The notes beneath the pieces were generated by a model. It saw only the letters and a list, made by a program, of their open reading frames with translations. It searched no databases and was not told the DNA's origin. A DNA stretch of 6,257 nucleotides, taken from assembly GCA_023389535.1 (NCBI GenBank), contig JAEWEH010000353.1, forward strand, positions 1 through 6,257. The letters are read 5' to 3'. Position 1 is the first letter of the stretch; each line of letters begins with the position of its first letter. Both the position numbers and the translations under genes were made by a program. This document shows positions 1 to 5,308 of this stretch, piece after piece. Source of the DNA: Pseudomonadota bacterium. Lineage in GTDB: Bacteria; Pseudomonadota; Gammaproteobacteria; Burkholderiales; Burkholderiaceae_B.

Positions 1-705
1 CCCGATGCCACGCTGCGTCATCTGTACGATGGTTGCCAGCGACGCACTGCCGTAGATGCGCGGCGCCTTGATGCCGGCTTCCAGCAGCAACGACTTGACT
101 GCATGATACGGCACGCTGACCGATGGATAGGTGATGATGGGATATTGGCCCAGTTCCGCGATGCCTACCGGACGGCCATGCAGCTTCAGGGCCGGGCTGG
201 CGACCCAGGCCAATTCATAATCCCGCAGGTGGATCTGAGTTTCACGCGGCTCGTTATAGGGGCCCATCAGGAAAGCCAGGTCGACCTGGTGGGCCGCAAG
301 CTGGCTGCGCAGCACGTGGGTGGTGTCCACATGGATCTCGACCACCAGCGCCGGGTATTTCAGGTGCAGTGCTTCGATCAGGCGGTGCAGCCAGGTCTGC
401 ACCAGGGTCTCGGATGTGCCCAGCCGGAAAGTGCCCCGCACTGCATTCTGTGCGGTGGCCACCTGCAGCATTTCGGTGCGCAATTCCAGCATGCGCCGGG
501 CATGCGACAGTAGTTCCTGGCCTTTGTCGGTCAGTTTGATGCCGCGGGCGCCGCGCTCGAACAGGCGTACCGACATGGCCGCTTCCATGGCGGCGATCCT
601 TTGCGAAATGGCGGGCTGGGTAGTGTTGAGTTTCTCGGCGGCGGCGCGAAAGCCGCCGAGTTCGGCAACCCACACGAAGGCGTCTATCTGCTTGAAGTCG
701 ATCAT
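1..705 (-). CDS. LysR-type transcriptional regulator (3' end outside window)
   Basis: DNA-binding regulator of the LysR family, cytoplasmic, probably a tetramer that responds to an unknown small molecule. The frame is open from the ATG at 705 down to base 1, giving 235 residues of a usual ~300; the C-terminal part of the effector domain lies beyond the left edge. It begins MIDFKQIDAFVWVAELGGF, followed by the helix-turn-helix (about residues 18-37, with the family signature TTQPAISQRI at 28-37), LFERGARGIKLTDKG (48-62), a linker helix, and from about residue 90 (RGTFRLGTSETL) the periplasmic-binding-protein-like effector domain. The start is chosen because LysR proteins begin one or two residues before this motif. 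The Shine-Dalgarno match is weak (GGAA very close to the ATG). It is divergent from the diguanylate cyclase gene at 863, so it may regulate itself or that gene. Family assignment is certain; the target and ligand are unknown. Confidence 0.95.
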   Translation of the reverse strand, partial: MIDFKQIDAFVWVAELGGFRAAAEKLNTTQPAISQRIAAMEAAMSVRLFERGARGIKLTDKGQELLSHARRMLELRTEMLQVATAQNAVRGTFRLGTSETLVQTWLHRLIEALHLKYPALVVEIHVDTTHVLRSQLAAHQVDLAFLMGPYNEPRETQIHLRDYELAWVASPALKLHGRPVGIAELGQYPIITYPSVSVPYHAVKSLLLEAGIKAPRIYGSASLATIVQMTQRGIG

Positions 706-715
706 GTTCCGGCTA

Positions 716-729
716 TCCCTTCCAAGGGA
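716..729. repeat. Short dyad TCCCTT-CC-AAGGGA in the LysR leader
   Basis: TCCCTT (716-721) and AAGGGA (724-729) are perfect inverted copies separated by two bases. The dyad ends 11 bases upstream of the LysR start codon, in the predicted 5' leader of that gene. A two-base loop is too short for a good hairpin, so a protein-binding site is the more natural reading. It could also be chance. Confidence 0.4.
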
Positions 730-748
730 CGGTAGGCCTCTATTATGT

Positions 749-780
749 TGTAAAAAGCCACTTATCTCCATGTTTTTACA
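749..780. repeat. Inverted repeat TGTAAAAA-N16-TTTTTACA
   Basis: TGTAAAAA (749-756) and its exact reverse complement TTTTTACA (773-780) are separated by 16 bases, so the centres of the half-sites lie 24 bases apart, a little over two helical turns. The repeat lies just upstream of, and overlaps, the predicted -35 of the LysR gene. A further TGTTTTT copy at 783-789 repeats 771-777 at a 12-base offset. A regulator binding site is likely but the protein is not identified. Confidence 0.5.
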
Positions 781-862
781 TTTGTTTTTCCATTCTGCCG
801 CAGTGAGCGGACACGCGGTAGTACCATCTATTCCTCTTTCCTATTGACGGATCAAAGCGCAT

Positions 863-2338
863 ATGCAAGTCGATACCATGGCGGCTGCCGAAAACGACGA
901 GGTCTTGCCGGATCTCTTCGACGTCACCCCCACCTCTTTATGGCTGGAAGACTATAGCCTGCTCCGTGCGCTGTTCGACGATTGGCGTCGTCAGGGGGTA
1001 ACCGACTTGCGCAGCTATCTGATGCAGGACAAGACCCGTGTGGCAGAGTGCTCGGCCTGCATACGCCTGCTGCGCGTCAACCGCAAAACCCTGTCCCTGT
1101 ATGCCGCGGAGTCCTTCGAGCAGCTTTCGGAGCGCTTGGGAGAAGTACTGCGCGACGATATGTTCGAAGCGCATCTGGACGAGCTGGAGCAATTGTGGAA
1201 AGGTAAAAACGCCTTCCAGAGCACGAGCGTGAATTACACGCTGGACGGCCGGCGCATGGACATCCTGCTGAAAGGGGTGGTGTTGCCGGGCTACGAGTCC
1301 ACTTGGGACCGCGTGCTGGTCGCTGTGGACGATATCACCGCACTGGAGGACGCCCGCCTCCGCGCCAAGGCCAGCGAAGAGTACGCGCGTGGTGTGTTCG
1401 AACAGGCGCCCGTGTCCTTGTGGGTGGAAGATTTCAGTCTCATCAAGACGCTGCTGGATGAAATACGGGAACAAGGGATACACGACTTTCGCACCTTCAC
1501 CGATGTGCACCCCGAATTCATTGATCGGTGCATGGCCGAGATCCGCGTGCTGGACGTCAACCGCTACACCCTGTTCCTGTTCAACGCGCCGGACAAGCAG
1601 TCCCTTCTGGCCCGGCTGCCGGACATCTTCCGCGACGAAATGCGGCCGTATTTCCGACAGCAACTGGTGGATCTGTGGGAAGGCCGGCTGTTCCAGCAGC
1701 GCGAGGTCGTAAAGTACTCGCTGGAGAACAAGCGCCTGCACGTGCATATGCAGTTTTCCGTTTTCCCCGGTTACGAGCGCGACTGGGGCATGGTCATGCT
1801 GGCGTTGACGGACATCACCGCGCGCAAGAAGGCCGAGGCCTACCTGGAATATCTGGGCAAACACGACGTGCTGACAGGGCTGAAGAACCGTTCGTATTAC
1901 GTCGATGAAGTGAACCGGTTGGAACGCAAGGGCATGCTGCCGGTCACGGCCATCATGATAGACCTGAACAATCTGAAGGACACCAACGACAAGCTGGGCC
2001 ATACCGTCGGGGATGCCCTGTTGCGGCGCGCCGGCGAAGTCTTGTCCAAAGCCGTGGATAAAGCGTTTCAGGCCGCCCGCATTGGCGGAGACGAATTCGC
2101 GCTGTTGCTGCCCGGTGTGGACGAAGAGGGCGGCAAGACCATGATGGAAAGCATACGAAAGCTGATCGAGCTGAACAATCAGTTCTACACGGGCCCCAGC
2201 CTGAGCCTGTCGATGGGCATGGCAACCTGCCATGCCGGGGGACGACTGGAAGACGCCTTGCGCGATGCGGATTTGTCCATGTACGAAGACAAGCGCCGCT
2301 TCTATGCGGAGGGCATCAGCGCCGAGGCGCAGCAATAA
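863..2338 (+). CDS. Diguanylate cyclase with two tandem PAS-like sensor domains and GGDEF
   Basis: Predicted soluble diguanylate cyclase (2 GTP to cyclic di-GMP), 491 residues, with no signal peptide or membrane segment. Residues about 19-165 and 179-325 are two copies of a PAS-type domain (shared SLW.ED.SL, VNR.TL, PGYE, DITA), each followed by a charged helical linker. The GGDEF domain starts near 332: DVLTGLKNR (335-343), metal-site D367 in MIDLNN, ND..GH..GD (375-384), and intact GGDEF at 408-412. An intact motif predicts catalysis. The inhibitory RxxD site is absent (DKAF at 399-402 occupies its place), so product inhibition through it is unlikely. The ATG at 863 has only a weak GGA (849-851) upstream; ATG 878 is an alternative that would remove five residues outside any domain. 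It is divergent from a LysR gene and convergent with another. The signal sensed is unknown; no EAL domain is present. Confidence 0.93.
   Translation: MQVDTMAAAENDEVLPDLFDVTPTSLWLEDYSLLRALFDDWRRQGVTDLRSYLMQDKTRVAECSACIRLLRVNRKTLSLYAAESFEQLSERLGEVLRDDMFEAHLDELEQLWKGKNAFQSTSVNYTLDGRRMDILLKGVVLPGYESTWDRVLVAVDDITALEDARLRAKASEEYARGVFEQAPVSLWVEDFSLIKTLLDEIREQGIHDFRTFTDVHPEFIDRCMAEIRVLDVNRYTLFLFNAPDKQSLLARLPDIFRDEMRPYFRQQLVDLWEGRLFQQREVVKYSLENKRLHVHMQFSVFPGYERDWGMVMLALTDITARKKAEAYLEYLGKHDVLTGLKNRSYYVDEVNRLERKGMLPVTAIMIDLNNLKDTNDKLGHTVGDALLRRAGEVLSKAVDKAFQAARIGGDEFALLLPGVDEEGGKTMMESIRKLIELNNQFYTGPSLSLSMGMATCHAGGRLEDALRDADLSMYEDKRRFYAEGISAEAQQ
917..1822 (+). repeat. Gapless internal duplication: two PAS-like copies at a 160-residue (480-base) period
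   Basis: Protein residues 19-142+ align to 179-302+ with no insertion or deletion over the whole copy: F19/F179, W27/W187, ED 29-30/189-190, VNR 72-74/232-234, LW 111-112/271-272, PGYE 142-145/302-305, W148/W308 and DITA 157-160/317-320 are all exactly 160 apart. A hand count gives 54 identities over the 142 positions 19-160, about 38%. The DNA copies have diverged, so the duplication is old. Confidence 0.85.
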
Positions 2339-2350
2339 GCGTGTCGAGCG

Positions 2351-2389
2351 CCGGCTAGCCAGCATCAAAGCGTGATGCTGGCTAGCCGG
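2351..2389. terminator. Perfect 17-bp stem hairpin between convergent genes
   Basis: CCGGCTAGCCAGCATCA (2351-2367) and its exact reverse complement (2373-2389) flank a five-base loop AAGCG. The hairpin begins 12 bases after the cyclase stop codon, and the minus-strand LysR gene ends inside its right arm (stop TAG at 2384-2382). The position suggests a shared bidirectional terminator. Neither side has a U-tract (GCGGCC follows on plus, CGCTCG on minus), so it is not a textbook intrinsic terminator; it may instead protect 3' ends or act with Rho. Each arm contains the self-palindromic octamer GGCTAGCC. Confidence 0.7.
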
Positions 2390-3410
2390 GCGGCCTGCGC
2401 AGGATATCCGCGGATGCTTCGTCCGGCCGGGCCTTGCGCTTGCGTAGGAAGTTCAACGGCCGATTGCCCTTGTGGCTATATTTTTCATCATCCTCCAGGC
2501 TGCCCTTGCGCACCAGGTCGACCAGCAAGTCGGCCATCAAGGTGGCGCTGGGCGTGAGGGCGCGATGCTTGATCTGGACCAGCGCCCATTCCCCGAAGCG
2601 ATTGCGGGTCATTGGCAAATTGAGCTTGACGACATCGCCCGTCGCCAGAGCCGTTTCCATCATCAGGTTGCTGCTGACAAAAATAATGTCCGAATCAGGA
2701 ATCAGCCGGTTGATCAAAGCAATATCGTCGCACTCCAGATTCACCGCGAAACTATCATCGGATTCCAGCCCCAGGCTTTGCTTGAATTCGTTGAACACCA
2801 GATTGGGCAAGCTGACCGATGCAAAAGTGTAATCGAGCAGCTGCTGCGGTTGTATCCGGCGCTGTGGATCCGTCCTGACCAATGGATGGTGGCGATCGCA
2901 AAACAAGGCAAGGGTCAGTCCGCCGATAGGCGTGCTGCGCAACATCGGATCGTCATCGATATTGCGGATATCCGCAATAAAAAAATCAATATGGCCGGCA
3001 TGCAGATCCGTCAGCAGATTCTTCCAGTGGTCGATACGCAAGCTCAGTGACACCTTCGGATAGCGTTTATGAAAGGTCCGCACGCCGTCGGCCAGGAAGC
3101 AGGTGGCCGGAAAGGGACCGGCGCCCACCGACACCGAGCCGAGCGCGCCGGTCTTGAAATATTCGACGTTCTTGCTGAAGTTGGTCGCCTCTGAAAGCAG
3201 ATGCCTGGCCCGGTCAATGACGAACTGGCCAGCCGGAGCAATCGCTACGCTGTTCGTCGTCCGCTCAAATATCTTTACGCCCAGTTCATCTTCCAGGGAC
3301 GAAATGCTTTTGCTCAGAGCGGACTGGCTAAGGTGCACGCGCTCCGCTGCTTTGCTGAAGCTCAAGGTTTCGGAAAGGACCAGCGCATGGCCAAGCTGTT
3401 TCAGGTTCAT
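2382..3410 (-). CDS. LysR-type transcriptional regulator, probable regulator of the adjacent oxidoreductase-Rid operon
   Basis: LysR-family regulator, 342 residues. The winged helix-turn-helix is at about residues 18-37 (FSKAAERVHLSQSALSKSIS), followed by LEDELGVKIFERTTNSVAIAPAG (39-61). The effector-binding domain runs from about 90 to 300, with IDFFIADIRN at 141-150 and LTLALFCDRHHPL at 165-177. The ATG at 3410 gives the canonical N-terminus MNLKQLGHALVLSET; no Shine-Dalgarno is visible. It is divergent from the operon at 3573, the classic layout for a LysR protein controlling its neighbour, and the shared gap holds a good LysR-type palindrome. The protein is about 40 residues longer than typical: after residue 302 comes a charged tail (RKGSLEDDEKYSHKG...RKRKARPDE...RRPPG) whose last codons run through a series of palindromes into the hairpin at 2351-2389. 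The gene is by eye less GC-rich than the genes to its right. The ligand is unknown; by context, an amine or amino acid. Confidence 0.95.
   Translation of the reverse strand: MNLKQLGHALVLSETLSFSKAAERVHLSQSALSKSISSLEDELGVKIFERTTNSVAIAPAGQFVIDRARHLLSEATNFSKNVEYFKTGALGSVSVGAGPFPATCFLADGVRTFHKRYPKVSLSLRIDHWKNLLTDLHAGHIDFFIADIRNIDDDPMLRSTPIGGLTLALFCDRHHPLVRTDPQRRIQPQQLLDYTFASVSLPNLVFNEFKQSLGLESDDSFAVNLECDDIALINRLIPDSDIIFVSSNLMMETALATGDVVKLNLPMTRNRFGEWALVQIKHRALTPSATLMADLLVDLVRKGSLEDDEKYSHKGNRPLNFLRKRKARPDEASADILRRPPG
2394..2415. repeat. Cluster of overlapping short palindromes next to the hairpin
   Basis: CCTGCGCAGG (2394-2403), GGATATCC (2402-2409) and ATCCGCGGAT (2406-2415) are three perfect palindromes that overlap end to end just beyond the 2351-2389 hairpin, within the last codons of the LysR gene. 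Together with the hairpin they make a 65-base stretch dominated by dyad symmetry. Function unknown. Confidence 0.55.
2960..2979. repeat. Perfect 20-bp palindrome inside the LysR coding sequence
   Basis: TATTGCGGATATCCGCAATA at 2960-2979 is an uninterrupted perfect palindrome, overlapping at its right end a run of seven A (2979-2985) on the plus strand. On the minus strand it encodes part of IADIRNI (residues 145-151) in the effector domain. Whether it has a role or is a coding accident cannot be told from the sequence. Confidence 0.6.
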
Positions 3411-3492
3411 GAATAGAATTCATAAAGACTAGGAAATTTTTCATTTTACAGAAATAGCTGCGGGTGGCACATTAAGCACCGTTCGGTCGGCC

Positions 3493-3506
3493 TTGATACG
3501 TATCAA
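3493..3506. promoter_or_regulatory. Probable LysR recognition site TTGATACGTATCAA
   Basis: A perfect 14-bp palindrome in the divergent gap. It contains T-N11-A (T3494 to A3506, and T3493 to A3505) and the half-sites ATAC and GTAT back to back, as known for LysR-family operators. The flanks TCGG (3487-3490) and CCGA (3508-3511) extend the symmetry imperfectly. Likely bound by the regulator encoded at 2382-3410. Confidence 0.7.
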
Positions 3507-3545
3507 TCCGACGACGATGGCGGAGGAGGCCGGCCACAGCGCCGG

Positions 3546-3560
3546 ATACATAATAAGTAT
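3546..3560. promoter_or_regulatory. Second LysR-type dyad ATAC-N7-GTAT over the operon -10
   Basis: ATAC (3546-3549) and GTAT (3557-3560) are separated by seven bases, the ATAC-N7-GTAT arrangement known from LysR operators such as those of BenM. The candidate -10 CATAAT (3549-3554) lies inside it. Its centre is about 53.5 bases from the centre of the palindrome at 3493-3506, close to five helical turns, so both could be contacted on the same DNA face by one tetramer. Confidence 0.5.
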
Positions 3561-3564
3561 GGAG
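3561..3564 (+). promoter_or_regulatory. Shine-Dalgarno GGAG that supports the TTG start at 3573
   Basis: GGAG lies eight bases before TTG 3573. No ATG or GTG occurs in this frame between the upstream stop (3423-3425) and the flavin-binding motif at residue 38, apart from a GTG too close to the motif to leave a first strand. This decides the TTG start. Confidence 0.65.
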
Positions 3565-3572
3565 CGGCACCC

Positions 3573-4871
3573 TTGATAGAGCATAGCCAATACGCGACGC
3601 CCAGCGGCTGGAACGCGATTGCAGGAAACCGCGCTCCATGGCAGCGCCTGGGCGGCGATCTGAATGTGGCCTTCCTGGTCATTGGCGCCGGCTATGCCGG
3701 CTTGGCCGCAGCGCGGCGCCTGGCGCAGCTGTATCCGAACGACACCATTGCCGTGGTCGAGGCGGACTCGCCGGCGGAAAACAGCTCTGCCCGCAACTCG
3801 GGTTTCATGATCGACCTGCCTTATGCCAAGATCGATGCGCGCGTCGCGCCGGGCCAGAGCCAATGGCAAATCGATTTGCTGCGTCAGGGCAAGGCGCTGC
3901 TGCAGAACGTCGTGGAAGAACACGGCATTGCCTGCGGCTGGCAACATATCGGGCACTACAAGGCGGCCACCACGGATTTCGGGGTGAGCCAATTGCAAGG
4001 GGTTGAGGCGACCTTGCAGCAGAACGGCGTGCCATTCCGGTCGCTGACGACAGGTGAGGTCAAGCGCGAACTGGGCACCTCGCATTACAAAAAAGCGATC
4101 TGGCTGGAAAGCTGCACGCTGGTGCAGCCGGCCGAGCTTGTGCAAGGCCTGGTTGCGTCCCTGCCCGAAAACGTACAGGTGTATTTTGGCACGCCGGTCA
4201 AACGAATTTTCGATCATCGGCCTTATTCTGTAGTGGCTGGAGAGCACAAGATCCGGGCAGGCCAGGTGCTGCTCTGCGTGAATACCGAGCTGCCCCGGTT
4301 CGGGCATGCCAAGTTCAGGCAGCTGTCCATGTATACCTATGCCGGGCTGACGCGTGAACTCAGCCCCGCCGAAGCGGCGATTTTCGGCGCCGCGGATGAT
4401 TGGGGCCTGACTCCAGTGGAAAAGCTGGAGGCCACCAGCCGCAAGGTCGGCGGCAAGCGCTACATGTTGCGAGTGGGCTTTTCCTACAAAAATGAATTGT
4501 CTCCCGACGCAGCCAGGAACATCCTGGATGGCTCGCTGCGTGCGCGCTATCCGCAATTGCCCGCGGGTATGTTCGAGCATGTGTGGGGGGGCGCCGTCAG
4601 CCTGACCCGCAATGGCGACCCTTACCTGAGGCAGGTCGCTGACGGCATGCATGCGGTGTCGGGCTGCAACGCATCGGGCATCCTGAAGATGTCGGCCATG
4701 GGCAAGCTGCTGGCCGACAGTGCGGCGGGCGTTGCATCGCCATTGCTTACGCAGACGCGCGGCTTCAGTCGCCCCAATTTCATTCCACCTGATCCCCTGC
4801 GGCGTATCGCCGTCCATCTGAATATCGGCAAGATAGCCCGCCAGATGAAGCAGGCCGGATCTTCGCTTTAA
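3573..4871 (+). CDS. FAD-dependent amine/amino-acid oxidoreductase (DAO family)
   Basis: Predicted flavoenzyme of the D-amino-acid oxidase/glycine-oxidase-like superfamily, which oxidises a C-N bond of an amine or amino acid to an imine. 432 residues from a TTG start, a normal length, no signal peptide. The N-terminal Rossmann motif is VIGAGYAGLAAARR (36-49), and E63 at the end of the second strand (VVEAD) fits binding of the adenosine ribose. SSARNSGF (71-78) matches the conserved flavin-contacting stretch after it. HVWGGAVSLTRNGDPYL (336-352) and GCNASGI (364-370) are the C-terminal flavin-domain motifs of the family. It is the first gene of an operon; the Rid gene follows after 39 bases. 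The substrate is not recognisable. An ATG at 3559 is in another frame and stops after five codons. Confidence 0.9.
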   Translation: MIEHSQYATPSGWNAIAGNRAPWQRLGGDLNVAFLVIGAGYAGLAAARRLAQLYPNDTIAVVEADSPAENSSARNSGFMIDLPYAKIDARVAPGQSQWQIDLLRQGKALLQNVVEEHGIACGWQHIGHYKAATTDFGVSQLQGVEATLQQNGVPFRSLTTGEVKRELGTSHYKKAIWLESCTLVQPAELVQGLVASLPENVQVYFGTPVKRIFDHRPYSVVAGEHKIRAGQVLLCVNTELPRFGHAKFRQLSMYTYAGLTRELSPAEAAIFGAADDWGLTPVEKLEATSRKVGGKRYMLRVGFSYKNELSPDAARNILDGSLRARYPQLPAGMFEHVWGGAVSLTRNGDPYLRQVADGMHAVSGCNASGILKMSAMGKLLADSAAGVASPLLTQTRGFSRPNFIPPDPLRRIAVHLNIGKIARQMKQAGSSL

Positions 4872-4910
4872 CCTTTCCAGACAGGCTTTTTAGGAAATAG
4901 CAGGCACATC

Positions 4911-5297
4911 ATGATTCAAGTCATCAAAACCAATATCGTCAATGCACCCAACGTGCCCATCAGCAATGCGGTGGCAGCTAACGGCACCATCTACACCGTT
5001 CAAATTCCGCGCGACCCGCAGACTTACGCCCCCAGCGGCGACGGAGACATCCTGGTGCAGGCCGAACGCGTGTTCGAACAATTGAAGCATGTGCTGGAGT
5101 GCGCCGATTCGGACCTCGGTCACGTGGCGCAAATGACGATATATCTGGTCGACAAGAACGATGCGCCGGGCATGAACGAGGTGTACAAGCGTTATTTCAC
5201 TACCGCGCCTTATCCCAACCGCGCCACGGTAGTCGTCAAAGAGCTGCTGGGGCCGAACTGCCGTATTGAAATCGTCGTACACGCCGTGAAGCGCTAG
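4911..5297 (+). CDS. Rid (YjgF/YER057c/UK114) family imine/enamine deaminase
   Basis: Small cytoplasmic trimeric protein of the Rid family, 128 residues, the same length as E. coli RidA. The family hydrolyses reactive imines and enamines to keto compounds and ammonia. R104 (in NRATVVV) and E120 (in CRIEIVVHAV) line up with catalytic Arg105 and Glu120 of E. coli RidA, so deaminase activity is expected. The N-terminal half is unlike RidA: PISNAV replaces the segment with Tyr17, and TVQIPRD replaces SGQIP, suggesting another Rid subfamily with a different substrate pocket. AGG at 4902-4904 lies six bases before the ATG. It sits 39 bases after one flavoenzyme gene and 11 before another, so it probably clears the imines these produce. 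Confidence 0.93.
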   Translation: MIQVIKTNIVNAPNVPISNAVAANGTIYTVQIPRDPQTYAPSGDGDILVQAERVFEQLKHVLECADSDLGHVAQMTIYLVDKNDAPGMNEVYKRYFTTAPYPNRATVVVKELLGPNCRIEIVVHAVKR

Positions 5298-5308
5298 TCA
5301 GGAAGTCC

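Larger units (their letters stand above)
706..862. promoter_or_regulatory. Divergent promoter region between LysR gene and diguanylate cyclase
   Basis: A 157-base gap between two divergent genes, visibly more AT-rich than the flanking genes. On the minus strand CATAAT (747-742) with TGGAGA (770-765) and a 17-base spacer makes a reasonable sigma-70 promoter for the LysR gene, with a predicted transcript start near 735. No equally good promoter is seen for the plus-strand gene: TATTAT at 741-746 is a fair -10 but has no -35 at the right distance, which would fit an activator-dependent promoter. The region also holds the dyads at 716-729 and 749-780. The promoter calls are inference from consensus matching by eye. 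Confidence 0.5.
3411..3572. promoter_or_regulatory. Divergent regulatory region between LysR gene and oxidoreductase operon
   Basis: A 162-base gap. For the operon the best -10 is CATAAT (3549-3554) with no recognisable -35 (GAGGCC lies at the expected place), typical of an activator-dependent promoter; the transcript would start near 3561. For the LysR gene the best match on the minus strand is TAAAAT (3448-3443) with GTGCCA (3470-3465) at 16-base spacing, start near 3436. The palindrome at 3493-3506 lies close to -62 from both predicted starts, the usual position of a LysR recognition site. The promoter positions are inference by eye. Confidence 0.55.

Noticed and set aside
103..847. Plus-strand open frames opposite the first LysR gene
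   Set aside because: The minus strand reads continuously as a LysR protein with a canonical helix-turn-helix; the plus-strand frames show no family features.
938..2368. Long antisense open frame (476 codons) opposite the diguanylate cyclase
   Set aside because: Its translation is low-complexity, rich in Gln, His and Val, and shows no domain. The plus strand carries an intact PAS-PAS-GGDEF protein. It is a GC-driven shadow.
2960..2985. Intragenic palindrome plus A-run as an intrinsic terminator
   Set aside because: The tract after the dyad is A on the plus strand, and on the minus strand the T-run comes before the dyad, so neither orientation gives stem then U-tract.
3522..3529. GGAGGAGG, a strong Shine-Dalgarno-like sequence
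   Set aside because: No ATG, GTG or TTG follows at a usable distance, so it is probably coincidental in GC-rich DNA.
3559..3576. ATG at 3559 as the start of the flavoenzyme, or as a leader peptide
   Set aside because: This frame ends at TGA 3574-3576 after five codons and is not in frame with the enzyme. There is no Shine-Dalgarno before it, and it may lie upstream of the transcript start.
3441..4817. Long antisense open frame (458 codons) opposite the first flavoenzyme
   Set aside because: No recognisable motif, while the plus strand has a complete flavin-binding enzyme. It would also run through the divergent promoter region.
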